64,000 bases of DNA from Nonomuraea soli (GCF_013761175.1 NZ_JACDUR010000007.1:542915-606914), one strand, 5' to 3'. Shown: positions 33,369-42,812, counted from the first letter of the stretch. The notes: generated from the letters alone by a model not told the origin. A program made the numbers and translations.

Positions 33369-33665
33369 GTGATCTTGAAAACCATATTGCTGAACCTGGC
33401 CGAGATGTCCGGGCTGGCCGCCACGCCCACCCCGGCCCCCACCGGCATCGACACCGGAGGGCTGGCGAACTTCCTCCGCTCGTTCTTCGCGCCCCTGTTC
33501 CTGGTCATCGTCTCGGTGGTCGCGCTGTTCTTCCTCTTCACGCGGGAGATCACAAGATTCGTGCAGTTCCTCATTCTGGCTGTGGCGATCGGCGTGATCT
33601 TCTACGTTCCCAACATCATCGAGGTGACGGCGAGGGCGATCGCGGGTGCGCTGGGCATCAAGTGA
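33369..33665 (+). CDS. Small two-helix membrane protein of the secretion-like operon
   Basis: This 98-residue protein has a short N-terminal region with ATPTPAPTG and two hydrophobic helices (about 37-58 and 64-90). This layout is like the small PrgI/VirB2/VirB3-sized proteins of type IV systems. GTG start with GGGAGGACGAGAA upstream. No specific homology can be claimed. Position between TcpC-like and TcpE-like genes supports a structural role. Confidence 0.65.
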   Translation: MILKTILLNLAEMSGLAATPTPAPTGIDTGGLANFLRSFFAPLFLVIVSVVALFFLFTREITRFVQFLILAVAIGVIFYVPNIIEVTARAIAGALGIK

Positions 33666-33708
33666 GCGGTAACCCGAGCACGTGACGACGGGTTGAGAGG
33701 AGGACCGC

Positions 33709-36333
33709 GTGGACCTGCCCACCTATACCAATATCTGGCGAATCGAGAAGCGGCTCTACAAGCTGTACGACCTACGGCTGCCGATGCCGCTGCCGATCGT
33801 CTGGATCGGCGTGTTCGTCGGAGTGCTCGCCCCGTGGTCGTTCCTGCTCGCCATCGTCGGCGTGCCCTTCGACGCGCCGTGGCACGTGCTCTACCTCGTG
33901 CCGCCCGGCATCGTCACCTGGCTGTCGACCCGGCCCGTCATCGAGAACAAGCGCCTGACCGAGCTGATGCAGTCGCAGGCCCGCTACCTGGGCGAACCCC
34001 GCGTGTGGTGCCGCATGGCGCCGGAGGGCGAGCCCGAGACCGTCTACTTCACGGGGCGCGTGTGGCGTGCCCTGCCCGAGCGTGCCACCCGCAAGGCCCG
34101 CGCCGCCGCGCCGTCCAAGGCCCGCGCGAAGGCCACGGCCAAGGCGAGCGCCCGCGCCGCCGCGAAGGCCCGCGCCGCCGAGGTGCGTACGGCAGAGACA
34201 CGCATGGCCGGAACTCGGGCGGCCGAGGCCGGTGCGGGCTCCAGGAGCGGTGCCGCCCCGACGGCGCGTGCCGTACGGCCGGCGGTCGCCCAGGCTGCGG
34301 CGCAGGCCTCCTCAGGACAGGCGCCCGCTTCCACCCAGCCCCCGGCCGTGCGCGGCGTCGCCGCCGACCGCGGCACCGCCCAGCGCCGCGCCGCCGCGCC
34401 CGCGCTGGGGATGCCCGCGCCAGGCACCGGTACGGCCGGGCAGAAGCGGGGGGCGGAGGCGATCGCCAAGGCCGTTCGCGGGGTCGAGGCGATGGCGCGG
34501 GGGCGCGTCGAGGAGCTGCCCGCACGGGCCGCGGAGGGCGTTCGGCCGGAGCGGGTGCGGGACGAGGGTGCGGTTGCACGTGAGGCGGAGCAGCGCGAGG
34601 CGGCTGCCGCACGGGCGCCGGAGACGGCCCCCGAGCGTGACGTGCCTGCCGTGCGTGATGTGCCTGCCGTGCGTGATGTGCCTGCCGTGCGGGACCTGCC
34701 CGTCGCGCAGGACGCGCCCGAGGCGCGGGGAGTGCCGGTCACGCAGGACGAGCCTGAGGTGGGGGAAGCTCCCGCAGTGCGGCATGTGCCCGCTGCCGAC
34801 GACACGCCTGCCGTACGTGAGGTCGCCGCGCGGGAAGCGGCGACCCCCGTGCGCGAGGTGCCTCCGGCGCTGGAGACGCCCGTGGTTCACGCGCCTGGGG
34901 CGAGCAAGCCGATCGACAACGAGGCGTTGCGCAGGCTGCGGAAGCTGGCGGCGAGTGCGGAGGCGCCGGCGGCGAGGGCGCCCGAGCTCGGGCAGCAGCG
35001 GCCGAGCCTGGGACCGCCGCCCGTGGAGCCGGTGGCCGACGACGACAGGGCCAGGAGCCAGCACCGCAAGGGCCAGCCGCCGCGCCAGTTGCCCACGGCG
35101 CCGCCGGTGACGCCGCTGCTCGGTGCCGACCGCGTGTGGCCGGCCGACAAGCCCGCGACGGGGAAGCCCGCCGCCGACAAGCCTGCGGCGGGGAAGCCAG
35201 ACGCTGCCAAGCCCGCTGCTTCCGTGCCCTCCGTCGACATGCCCACCGCTGACATGTCCACCGCTGACAAGCCCGCCGTCGACATGCCCGTCGCCGCCAC
35301 CCCGGCCACGCCCCCGGCCGCGCCCAAGGTTGTCCCTCCTGAGCGCAAGGTGCCCGGTCCTCGTCCCGGCGAGAGGGTGCGGCGCGTCGAGTCCGTGGTC
35401 GGGCGCGACACCTCGGGCGGCTGGCGGCGCATCGCGCAGGTCGTGGTCGGCAACAACAGCGTCCACGCCGACGGCTCCGAGATCGACGAGGCCAGGACGC
35501 GCGCCGTCTTCAGCGGCAGCCGCCGGATCGTCGTCCTGGGCTGCACGGGCGGCGCCGGTCAGAGCACGACGGCGCTGATGCTCGGCCACACCCTGGCGGG
35601 TCACCGCGACGACCGGGTGCTGGCCGTTGACGCGAGCACCGGTGACAGCACGCTGACGAGCAGGATCATCGAGGAGTCCCCGGAGACCCTGACGAGCCTG
35701 CTGAGCGGTCTGGGCAGCGTGAGCGGTTACCTGACGATGCGGGCCTTCACCACCAGGACCCCGTCGGGCCTGGAGGTGGTGGCGGCCGACACGAGCACGG
35801 GTGCCGAGCAGCGGCTGGCCGATCGCACGCTGTTCTCGGAGCATCGCCTGGGCCAGGCCATGGAGGTCCTCGACCGCCATTACAAGCTGTCGGTCCTGGA
35901 TCCGGCTCCGGCGCTGGCGGCCAGGCTGCTGCCGTACGCGGACCAGCTGGTGCTGGTGGTGCCGGCGAGCGAGGACGGCGCGGACGCGGTGGCGATGACG
36001 TTCGACTGGCTCGACGGGCATGGCTGTTCCGACCTGCGCAGGCGTGCGGTCCTGGTGGTCAACGGGGTCAGCAGGCGGACGATGAGCGATGTGGAGCAGG
36101 CCGAGTCGGTCGCCAGGGGCAGGGTGCGGGCGATCGTGCGGGTCCCGTGGGAGGACGAACTGGCGGTCACCGGCGAGCCGGTGGAGCTGGACCAGCTCCG
36201 CAACGCCGGTCGCAGGGCGTATCTGGCCCTGGCGGGCGTGGTGGTGGCCGCCTTCGCGAAGGCGCAGGCACAACCGGTGAAGGACAGGGAGCTGGCGGGT
36301 GACCCTCCGGGTGCGAGAATCGGTGAGCTGTGA
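33709..36333 (+). CDS. TcpE-like membrane protein fused to a degenerate ParA/MinD-type domain
   Basis: Residues 1-110 of this 874-residue protein match a TcpE-like protein (two spans; YTNIWRIEKRLYKLYDLRLP, LVPPGIVTWLSTRPVIENKR). About 480 residues of Ala/Pro/Arg-rich sequence follow, including DVPAVR repeats (an 18-base unit three times at 34639-34692) and KPAADKPAAG-type repeats. From about 600 there is a MinD/ParA-like fold: RRIVVLGCTGGAGQSTTALM, LAVDASTGDSTLTSR, LVLVVPAS and VLVVNGVS. The deviant Walker A lacks both lysines; Thr replaces the signature lysine and Gln618 the P-loop lysine. ATP hydrolysis is therefore doubtful. It may position the machine at the membrane. Confidence 0.72.
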   Translation: MDLPTYTNIWRIEKRLYKLYDLRLPMPLPIVWIGVFVGVLAPWSFLLAIVGVPFDAPWHVLYLVPPGIVTWLSTRPVIENKRLTELMQSQARYLGEPRVWCRMAPEGEPETVYFTGRVWRALPERATRKARAAAPSKARAKATAKASARAAAKARAAEVRTAETRMAGTRAAEAGAGSRSGAAPTARAVRPAVAQAAAQASSGQAPASTQPPAVRGVAADRGTAQRRAAAPALGMPAPGTGTAGQKRGAEAIAKAVRGVEAMARGRVEELPARAAEGVRPERVRDEGAVAREAEQREAAAARAPETAPERDVPAVRDVPAVRDVPAVRDLPVAQDAPEARGVPVTQDEPEVGEAPAVRHVPAADDTPAVREVAAREAATPVREVPPALETPVVHAPGASKPIDNEALRRLRKLAASAEAPAARAPELGQQRPSLGPPPVEPVADDDRARSQHRKGQPPRQLPTAPPVTPLLGADRVWPADKPATGKPAADKPAAGKPDAAKPAASVPSVDMPTADMSTADKPAVDMPVAATPATPPAAPKVVPPERKVPGPRPGERVRRVESVVGRDTSGGWRRIAQVVVGNNSVHADGSEIDEARTRAVFSGSRRIVVLGCTGGAGQSTTALMLGHTLAGHRDDRVLAVDASTGDSTLTSRIIEESPETLTSLLSGLGSVSGYLTMRAFTTRTPSGLEVVAADTSTGAEQRLADRTLFSEHRLGQAMEVLDRHYKLSVLDPAPALAARLLPYADQLVLVVPASEDGADAVAMTFDWLDGHGCSDLRRRAVLVVNGVSRRTMSDVEQAESVARGRVRAIVRVPWEDELAVTGEPVELDQLRNAGRRAYLALAGVVVAAFAKAQAQPVKDRELAGDPPGARIGEL

Positions 36334-36353
36334 GCGAGCTTGCAGGTGAACGA

Positions 36354-36401
36354 ATGAACATGGGTGTGTTCCTCATCGGCCCGATGAAGGAGGGCCGGTG
36401 A
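36354..36401 (+). CDS. Possible 15-residue leader peptide upstream of the VirB4-like gene
   Basis: ATG at 36354 opens a 15-codon frame (MNMGVFLIGPMKEGR) that ends in TGA at 36399-36401, overlapping the GTG start of the next gene by four bases. A weak AGG ribosome site is nearby. The frame contains the AAGGAGGG used by the downstream gene, so translation could couple the two. It may also be chance. Confidence 0.3.
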   Translation: MNMGVFLIGPMKEGR

Positions 36402-38860
36402 GCAGGGCTTCCAAGGCGCACAGCCGCCTTGCGGTCCGGTATTTCGACGACCGCATTCTGCTGACGGACACCTGCGCGTGGGCCTACTTCCGGCTGCCGA
36501 CCGTGAGCTACGAGTTCGTGACGCCGGAGGAGCGCGAGGCGCTGGCGACGAACGTCACGATCGCGCTGGCGGCGATCCGCATGCCGGACGCCGAGGTTCA
36601 TCTGCGGGTCGCGCACCGCACCTATCCGGCGGCGGAGTGGGCGCTGGCGCTGAACTCCACCTCCGACCAGGGCGCGGGCTGGCGCGACTACCTGGAGGAG
36701 ATGTACTCCCACGTCTGGGCGAAGGACTTCTGGACCAAGGAGGTCTATCTCGGCGTACGGCTGGGCCCGCGCGGCAGGCAGATCGGCCAGGGCGTGCTGA
36801 GCCAGTTGTTCGGCTTCTACCAGCGCTCGGAGAAGGCGCTCGGCCTGGAAGACGATCATGTGCCCGACAGCGAGATCGCCAAGTGGACCGAGCAGGCGGA
36901 GCGGCTGGGCCGGGCGCTGGCCTCCAGCTCGCTGTATGCCAGGCACGCGGCGTCGACGGAGGTGGCGTGGCTGTTCCAGCACGCGGCGGCGGGCAGCGTC
37001 GGCGACCCGCCCGCCAGCGCGAGCTCGAAGCGGCGCTGGGGCAAGGGTGAGATCGAGGCGCTGGTCGAGGGGCAGATCCACAACGGCAGGTCGTTGCTGA
37101 GGTTCGTGCAGCCGCAGGGTGAGGCGTATGTCGCTCATCTGTCGTTCGCGCGTTTCCCCGACCTGATGCCGTTCCCCGACGGGGAACCGTGGATGCACTT
37201 CGCCGACCAGTTGCCGTTCCCGGTGGAGGTCTCCTCCCGGATGCGGCTGATCCCGCCGGTCAAGGCGAGCCGGGATGTGGCGCGCAAGCTGGCGCACGCC
37301 CGCGACATGGACATCCACATCCGCGAGGCGGGCGCGGAGGCGCCGATCGCGCTGGCAGAGCAGATCGACGCGGCGCGCATGCTGGAGCACGGCATCACCA
37401 AGGAGCGCCTGCCGTTCGTGTACGGCTGGCACCGGCTGATCGTGTCGGGCCCGACGGAGGCGATGTGCCTGCAGCGGGTCGAGGCGGTCGTGGAGCACTA
37501 CCGCGACATGGGCATCGACGTGGTCAACTCCACCGGTGACCAGTTCTCGCTGTTCCGCGAGTCGCTGCCGGGCGAGAAGGTGACGGTCAACGCCTACGCC
37601 CAGCGCCAGCCGCTGCGCACGATCGCGGGTGGCATGGCCACGGCCACGGTCGACCTGGGCGACCGGATGGACGACGGCGCGTGGCTGGGGCCGTACATCG
37701 GCGAGACCATCGGCAGGGCGCGCAGCATCGTGCACTTCGACCCGCTGGTGGCGGCGAGCCGTAACCGGCCGACGGCGATCGCGATCACCGGCGAGCCGGG
37801 CGGCGGCAAGACGACGCTGGCGCTGCTGATGATCTACCAGATGGCGTTGCGCGGGGTCACGGTGGCGGTGATCGACCCGAAGGGCGACGCCGCGTCGCTG
37901 GTCAAGCTGCTGCAGAAGCGTGAGCGCAAGGCGCGCATCATCCCGCTCGGAAGCGCTTCGCCCGGTCTGCTCGACCCGTTCTCGTTCGGCGACGACATCG
38001 CCACCAAGAAGATGATGGCCACCGAGACGTTGCGGCTGCTGCTGCCTCGCATGTCGGAGGAACGCGAGTCGGCGATGGTCCAGGCGGTCTCGGCGGTGTC
38101 GAACGCCGAGGCTCCGAGCCTGGGCAAGGTCGTCGACTTCCTGGAGCAGGCCGACGACGCCGCGTCGAAGAACCTGGGCGCGGTGCTGCGCTCGATGTCG
38201 GAGATGCACCTGGCCAGGCTCTGCTTCGACCCGTCGGGCGGCGAGCAGATCGACACCGAGAGCTGGACCACGGTCTTCACGCTGCAGGGCCTGACCCTGC
38301 CCGACGTGGCGACGGGCCGCGACGACTACTCCTACGAGCAGCGGCTGAGCGTCGCCCTGCTCTACCTGGTCTCCCAGTTCGCGCGCAGGCTGATGAACGG
38401 CCTCGACCGCAGGGCGCCCAAGGCGATCTTCCTGGACGAGGCGTGGGCGATCACCTCGACGCCGGAGGGCGCCAAGCTGGTGCCCGAGGTCAGCCGGATG
38501 GGCCGGTCCCGTAACACCGCGCTGGTGCTGGTCTCACAGAACGCCGGTGACCTGCTCAACGAGCAGGTGACCAACTGCCTGTCGAGCGTCTTCGCCTTCC
38601 GCTCCACCGAGCGCACCGAGGTCGACCATGTGATGTCGCTCCTGGGTGTCGACGCTTCGGAGGAGCACAAGGCCGTGCTGCGATCACTGGGCAACGGGGA
38701 ATGCATTTTCCGTGATCTGGATGGCAGGGCCGGGCGGATCGGAGTAGACCTGATCTCCGATGAGCTGCTTCGTTGGCTCGACACGAACCCTACGCACGAC
38801 AAACCCGAAGACAACGGGCATGATCTTCAAGGGGGAGTTATGCGGGAGGTGCGCTCATGA
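36398..38860 (+). CDS. VirB4/SCO6880-type ATPase of the secretion-like operon
   Basis: This 820-residue protein has an N-terminal region typical of VirB4-like ATPases (ILLTDTCAWAYFRLP, EMYSHVWAKDFWTKEVYLGV) and a C-terminal RecA-like motor. Walker A is GEPGGGKTT with Lys471, and Walker B is AIFLDEAWAI with Asp680-Glu681. The SQNAGDLLNEQVTNCLSSVF segment fits the family sensor region. It would energise substrate movement at the membrane. GTG start with AAGGAGGG six bases upstream. Relaxase and coupling-protein motifs are absent here and in neighbours. Confidence 0.88.
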   Translation: MSRASKAHSRLAVRYFDDRILLTDTCAWAYFRLPTVSYEFVTPEEREALATNVTIALAAIRMPDAEVHLRVAHRTYPAAEWALALNSTSDQGAGWRDYLEEMYSHVWAKDFWTKEVYLGVRLGPRGRQIGQGVLSQLFGFYQRSEKALGLEDDHVPDSEIAKWTEQAERLGRALASSSLYARHAASTEVAWLFQHAAAGSVGDPPASASSKRRWGKGEIEALVEGQIHNGRSLLRFVQPQGEAYVAHLSFARFPDLMPFPDGEPWMHFADQLPFPVEVSSRMRLIPPVKASRDVARKLAHARDMDIHIREAGAEAPIALAEQIDAARMLEHGITKERLPFVYGWHRLIVSGPTEAMCLQRVEAVVEHYRDMGIDVVNSTGDQFSLFRESLPGEKVTVNAYAQRQPLRTIAGGMATATVDLGDRMDDGAWLGPYIGETIGRARSIVHFDPLVAASRNRPTAIAITGEPGGGKTTLALLMIYQMALRGVTVAVIDPKGDAASLVKLLQKRERKARIIPLGSASPGLLDPFSFGDDIATKKMMATETLRLLLPRMSEERESAMVQAVSAVSNAEAPSLGKVVDFLEQADDAASKNLGAVLRSMSEMHLARLCFDPSGGEQIDTESWTTVFTLQGLTLPDVATGRDDYSYEQRLSVALLYLVSQFARRLMNGLDRRAPKAIFLDEAWAITSTPEGAKLVPEVSRMGRSRNTALVLVSQNAGDLLNEQVTNCLSSVFAFRSTERTEVDHVMSLLGVDASEEHKAVLRSLGNGECIFRDLDGRAGRIGVDLISDELLRWLDTNPTHDKPEDNGHDLQGGVMREVRS

Positions 38861-41100
38861 GACGACGCAGGTTGTGGACTGTGGTTCTGCTCCTGCTTGT
38901 CGGCTTTTTCGTCATGCCCGGATCGGCGGTGGCCGACGGCCCGTGCGACCTGTCGCCGGACCTCACGCCCGAGGTGGTCGGCTCCAGCGTCGACGGCCTG
39001 CTGCAGCCGCCGGCCACCGAGGGCACTCCGGCCACCACGAACTACAACCGCTTCGGCATGGCCGGGCAGTTCTGGCACACCCACGAGCTGGGCTGTTCCG
39101 ACATCGCGGCGGTCTTCGGCAACTCGTGGGCCAACACGATCTTCCTGTGGGCCAAGTCGATCGACAAGCTGACCATCAGCACCTACCAGGCGGCCGCCAG
39201 CGAGGGCCCGCTGCAGTCGATCAAGGACGTCGTCGACGACATCGTCAAGAACCTGTCCGACGCGCTCTACTGGCCGTACCTGACCCCGATCATCCTGCTC
39301 GCGGCGATCTGGCTGGCCTGGTACGGCCTGCTGCGCAAACGGGCCTCGGTGAGCGTCGAGGGCGTGGTCTGGATGGTCCTGGCGGTGACGGTCGCGACCT
39401 GGTTCTTCGCCCGCCCGCAGGACTTCACCGGCCTGGGCAAGCTCGTCACCGACAAGACGGGCGAAGTGATCAACTCCGCCTTCTCCGGCCTGCCCGGCGC
39501 CCAGGGCACCGACTGCCTGCCCGCGCCGGGCGGCGGCACCACGTTCGGCGGCAACAGCGCGACCGGCGTCGACCAGAACGCCAACGCGCTGTGGTCCACC
39601 CTGGTCTGCAAGCCGTGGCTGATGGGCCAGTTCGGCACCTCGGACCCGCAGCAGCCGGTGGTGCGCGACTTCGGGCTGAAGATGCTCGAGATCCAGACCA
39701 TCGAGGCCGCCGAGCTCGGGCAGCCCTCCAACAGCAGCGCCCACCAGGCCGCCTACGTGGGGATCGTCGATCCGCTCAAGAGCGACCCGCGCTTCCAGAT
39801 CGTGCAGGGCAAGGACTGGACCAACCGGCTCGGCGTCGCCATCGGCGCGCTCCTGGCGGCGCTCGTCGCGGGTCTGCTGATCTTCCTGGTCGCGGTCTCG
39901 CTGCTCGTGCTCAAGGTCGGGTTCCTGCTGCTGCTCATTCTCGGGCCGGTCTTCCTGCTCATCGGCGTGCACCCGGGCAGCGGGCGCATCATCGCGATGC
40001 GCTGGGTCGAGATGCTGGTCGGCACCCTGCTCCGCCAGGCCGTGCTCGCGCTGGTGTTGTCGGTCCTGGTGTACGGCTACGCGCTGATCATGTCGACGAA
40101 CATGTCGTGGGGTCTGCAGATCCTGTTCATGGCGCTGCTGACGATCGCCGTCTTCTTCTACCGCAGGCCGTTCCAGCACCTGTTCTCGTCGATGAGCGGG
40201 CACACGATCACGACCCGCATGCTCGGCGAGGCGGCCAGCTCGCCGGTGCTGGAGCGCTCGGCGATCGCGCTGCCGCCGGTCGCCGCCTCCCGCGTCGGCA
40301 AGTGGGGCCTGCGCAAGGCCGAGCCGATCATCGCGGCCACCGCCACGGGCGGCGCCGCGGGTGTCGCCGCGGCGGCGGCGGCCTCCACCGCCCAGGGCCG
40401 CGCCCGCGGCGAGGAGGGCGCGTCGCCGTCCGGCACGCGCATCCCCGCCGCCGCCGCACCGCTCAACCCCGAGCAGGCGGGCAAGGCGGGCACGCGTCCC
40501 GCCGCTGCCACCCGCTCGGGTTCCGCGCCGCCGCTGAACCTGAGCGGCACGCCGACCCGTTCCGCCGCGACGAGCGGGCCCCGCGTGGGCGCCCCAGGCA
40601 CGTCCGGCCCCGGTACGGCAGGCCCTGGTACGGCAGGCGGCTCCCGGCCGTCTGGTGGCGGTCCCCGGGTGTCCAGCGGCGGCTCAGGCGGTTCCTCAGG
40701 CTCTTCGAGCGGTTCCGGCGGTGGCTGGTTCAGCGGCAGGGCGGGCGGCTGGGCATCCCGCAGCGGTGGCAGCAGCCGCTCCTCGGGCAACCGCGGCTCC
40801 TCTGGCGGCCTGTTCGGCGGCGGTTCGCGCTCCAGCGGAGGTTCGCGCTCGTCGGGAGGCCGGTCCTCGGGCGGCGGCCTGTTCGGCGGTGGCTCCAGGT
40901 CGTCGGGGAACACCCGGCCGCCCGAGCGCGCCTCGTCAGGCGGCAGCATCTTCGGAGGCTCGCGCAGCGCCGACGTGCCCAGGGCGCGCTCGTCCGAGCC
41001 GCCACCTCTCTGGCTGCACGGCAGGGAAGGCGGCGGCCGGGGCGGTGAGGAACCGCCGGTGCCGTTCTGGCTCAAGCCCAACAAGCCGGAGAAGGAGTAA
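38857..41100 (+). CDS. VirB6/TrbL-like channel protein with Ser/Gly-rich tail
   Basis: This 747-residue protein starts with a signal peptide (WTVVLLLLVGFFVMPGSAVA). An extracytoplasmic region with cysteines comes next, then membrane spans near residues 145-190 and a cluster at about 330-430 (LLALVAGLLIFLVAVSLLVL, ILGPVFLLIGVHPGSGR). This is the VirB6/TrbL pattern. The last ~280 residues are low-complexity Ala/Thr/Gly/Ser with SSGG repeats, presumably cytoplasmic. The ATG overlaps the upstream TGA. It would form the inner-membrane channel. Confidence 0.75.
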   Translation: MRRRRLWTVVLLLLVGFFVMPGSAVADGPCDLSPDLTPEVVGSSVDGLLQPPATEGTPATTNYNRFGMAGQFWHTHELGCSDIAAVFGNSWANTIFLWAKSIDKLTISTYQAAASEGPLQSIKDVVDDIVKNLSDALYWPYLTPIILLAAIWLAWYGLLRKRASVSVEGVVWMVLAVTVATWFFARPQDFTGLGKLVTDKTGEVINSAFSGLPGAQGTDCLPAPGGGTTFGGNSATGVDQNANALWSTLVCKPWLMGQFGTSDPQQPVVRDFGLKMLEIQTIEAAELGQPSNSSAHQAAYVGIVDPLKSDPRFQIVQGKDWTNRLGVAIGALLAALVAGLLIFLVAVSLLVLKVGFLLLLILGPVFLLIGVHPGSGRIIAMRWVEMLVGTLLRQAVLALVLSVLVYGYALIMSTNMSWGLQILFMALLTIAVFFYRRPFQHLFSSMSGHTITTRMLGEAASSPVLERSAIALPPVAASRVGKWGLRKAEPIIAATATGGAAGVAAAAAASTAQGRARGEEGASPSGTRIPAAAAPLNPEQAGKAGTRPAAATRSGSAPPLNLSGTPTRSAATSGPRVGAPGTSGPGTAGPGTAGGSRPSGGGPRVSSGGSGGSSGSSSGSGGGWFSGRAGGWASRSGGSSRSSGNRGSSGGLFGGGSRSSGGSRSSGGRSSGGGLFGGGSRSSGNTRPPERASSGGSIFGGSRSADVPRARSSEPPPLWLHGREGGGRGGEEPPVPFWLKPNKPEKE

Positions 41101-41721
41101 ATGGCCGACAGAAGGGTCCTGCTGTTCTCGGGGGTCGTGGCCGTCATGGTCGCCGTGGGTGTCTATCTGACCGTCCAGGGAACCTCAGGACCGGAGGAGC
41201 CGGCCGCCGGCCGTACCGGGCAACCGACCGCGGTGGTGGCCGGGGAGCCGAGCCGTCCGCTGGCGACGGCCACCGACAGGCCCTTCGAGATCTACGACTA
41301 CCTGCCGGTCGCCAAGGACCAGCTGGCCGCGGCGGCCGACCTGGCCGAGCGGTTCACCGCCGCCTACGGCACGTTCCGCTACGACGAGGACCCCGCGGCG
41401 TACGCGGCGCGGGTCAAGACGTTCACCACCGGCGGCCTGGGTGACGTGCTGACCCGCACCCTCACCTCGCCGGGCACCGTCGAGCGCAACCGCGACGACC
41501 AGGTCGTCTCGCAGGGCACCGGCAAGCTGAAGGGCATCCGCACGGTCGAGCGCAACTCGATCGTCTTCGTCATCAACGGCACCCAGCAGCGCACGACCAA
41601 GAACGGCGCCTCCGCGCACGCCGACGACTACGCGGTCACGGTGACCAGGGTCGGCTCCGACTGGAGGGTCTTCGACCTGCAGCCGGCCACCGAGGGACAG
41701 GACGGGGACGCCCAAGGGTGA
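41101..41721 (+). CDS. Second VirB8/NTF2-like anchored protein
   Basis: This 206-residue protein has one N-terminal span (VLLFSGVVAVMVAVGVYLTV) and an extracytoplasmic NTF2-like domain (LAERFTAAYGTFRYDEDPAA, VTVTRVGSDWRVFDLQPA). The layout resembles VirB8 or the C-terminal half of TcpC. Its ATG directly follows the stop of the VirB6-like gene (TAAATG), and its end overlaps the next gene. Two VirB8-like proteins in one operon suggest a hetero-oligomeric scaffold. Confidence 0.68.
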   Translation: MADRRVLLFSGVVAVMVAVGVYLTVQGTSGPEEPAAGRTGQPTAVVAGEPSRPLATATDRPFEIYDYLPVAKDQLAAAADLAERFTAAYGTFRYDEDPAAYAARVKTFTTGGLGDVLTRTLTSPGTVERNRDDQVVSQGTGKLKGIRTVERNSIVFVINGTQQRTTKNGASAHADDYAVTVTRVGSDWRVFDLQPATEGQDGDAQG

Positions 41722-42812
41722 AAGCGTCGCCTTCTCGCATCGCCGTGGCGATCGGCGTCGCCGCGGTGCTCCTCCTCGTCATCGTCATGTCGCCGATGCT
41801 GATGACCTCGATCCCCTCCTTCATCGGCAGCGGAGGCGGTGACCCCGCCGACTGCAAGCCCGGTGCGGTGCAGGGCGAGGAGGTCTCCGACACCGGCGTC
41901 TCCGACATCCCCGAGCGCATGCTGGAGCTGTACAAGAAGCACGGCGAGAAGATCGGCGTGCAGTGGAACGTGCTGGCCGCGGTGGGCAAGCGCGAGACCG
42001 ACCACGGGCGCTCCGACCTGCCGGGCGTCAAGAGCGGGACGAACTACGCGGGCGCCGCCGGGCCGATGCAGTTCCTGATCAGCACCTGGGGCGGCAAGGC
42101 GCAGTTGTCGATGAGCGAGGAGTTCAACGGCTACGCCTCCGACGGTGACGGCGACGGCATCGGCGACGTCTACAACCCCGCCGACGCGATCCTGGGCGCG
42201 GCCAAGATGCTCAAGCGCAACGGCGCGCCGGAGAACGTCCGGCGGGCGCTGTTCGTCTACAACCGCGCCTGGTGGTACGTCGACCAGGTCATGGAGATCG
42301 CCGGGAAGTACGCCAAGAGCGGCGAGGTCAAGGTGCCGCCGGAGGCGGACCCGCTGTGCGACGAGCCGATCGTCGCCGGGGCCCCCAACGACCTGGTCAA
42401 GCGCATCCTGGCCTACGCCCTGGCGCAGCGGGGCAAGCCGTACCTGTGGGGCGGCACCGGCCCCGACGCCTTCGACTGCTCGGGCATCATCTACATGGCC
42501 TACCAGAGCGTGGGCCTGTCGATCCCGCGAACGACCTTCACCCAGTGGCCCTTCGGCGTGCGGATCAATCCGGGCCAGGAGCAGCCGGGCGACCTCGTCT
42601 TCTTCAACGCCGGTCCCGGCACCGGCCCCGACAATCCGGGGCACGTCGGGCTGGTGGTCTCCAAGGGCAAGATGGTCGAGGCACGCTGCCGGCTGTGCGG
42701 GCCGATCAAGGTGACCACCTACGACGACCGCACCAGCCTCGTGGGCTTCACCCGGCCGCTGATGAATCCCGACGTCCTGGAGCAGCTCAAGAAGCTGCAG
42801 AATACGCTCTAG
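41718..42812 (+). CDS. Bifunctional lytic transglycosylase / NlpC-P60 peptidase
   Basis: This 364-residue protein has an N-terminal membrane anchor (about 8-32). A lytic transglycosylase domain follows (VLAAVGKRETDHGRS with the likely catalytic Glu, GAAGPMQFLISTWGG, YNPADAILGAAKML). The C-terminal NlpC/P60 domain has Cys254 in DAFDCSGIIYMAY and His in NPGHVGLVV. It would cut both glycan and peptide of peptidoglycan, as VirB1/TcpG-like enzymes do to make room for a secretion channel. The GTG start overlaps the preceding stop (GTGA). Confidence 0.9.
   Translation: MKASPSRIAVAIGVAAVLLLVIVMSPMLMTSIPSFIGSGGGDPADCKPGAVQGEEVSDTGVSDIPERMLELYKKHGEKIGVQWNVLAAVGKRETDHGRSDLPGVKSGTNYAGAAGPMQFLISTWGGKAQLSMSEEFNGYASDGDGDGIGDVYNPADAILGAAKMLKRNGAPENVRRALFVYNRAWWYVDQVMEIAGKYAKSGEVKVPPEADPLCDEPIVAGAPNDLVKRILAYALAQRGKPYLWGGTGPDAFDCSGIIYMAYQSVGLSIPRTTFTQWPFGVRINPGQEQPGDLVFFNAGPGTGPDNPGHVGLVVSKGKMVEARCRLCGPIKVTTYDDRTSLVGFTRPLMNPDVLEQLKKLQNTL

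Noticed and set aside
34312..36273. Minus-strand 653-codon frame inside the TcpE-ParA gene
   Set aside because: It is His/Arg/Gly-rich shadow sequence opposite a coding repeat region with a supported plus-strand gene.
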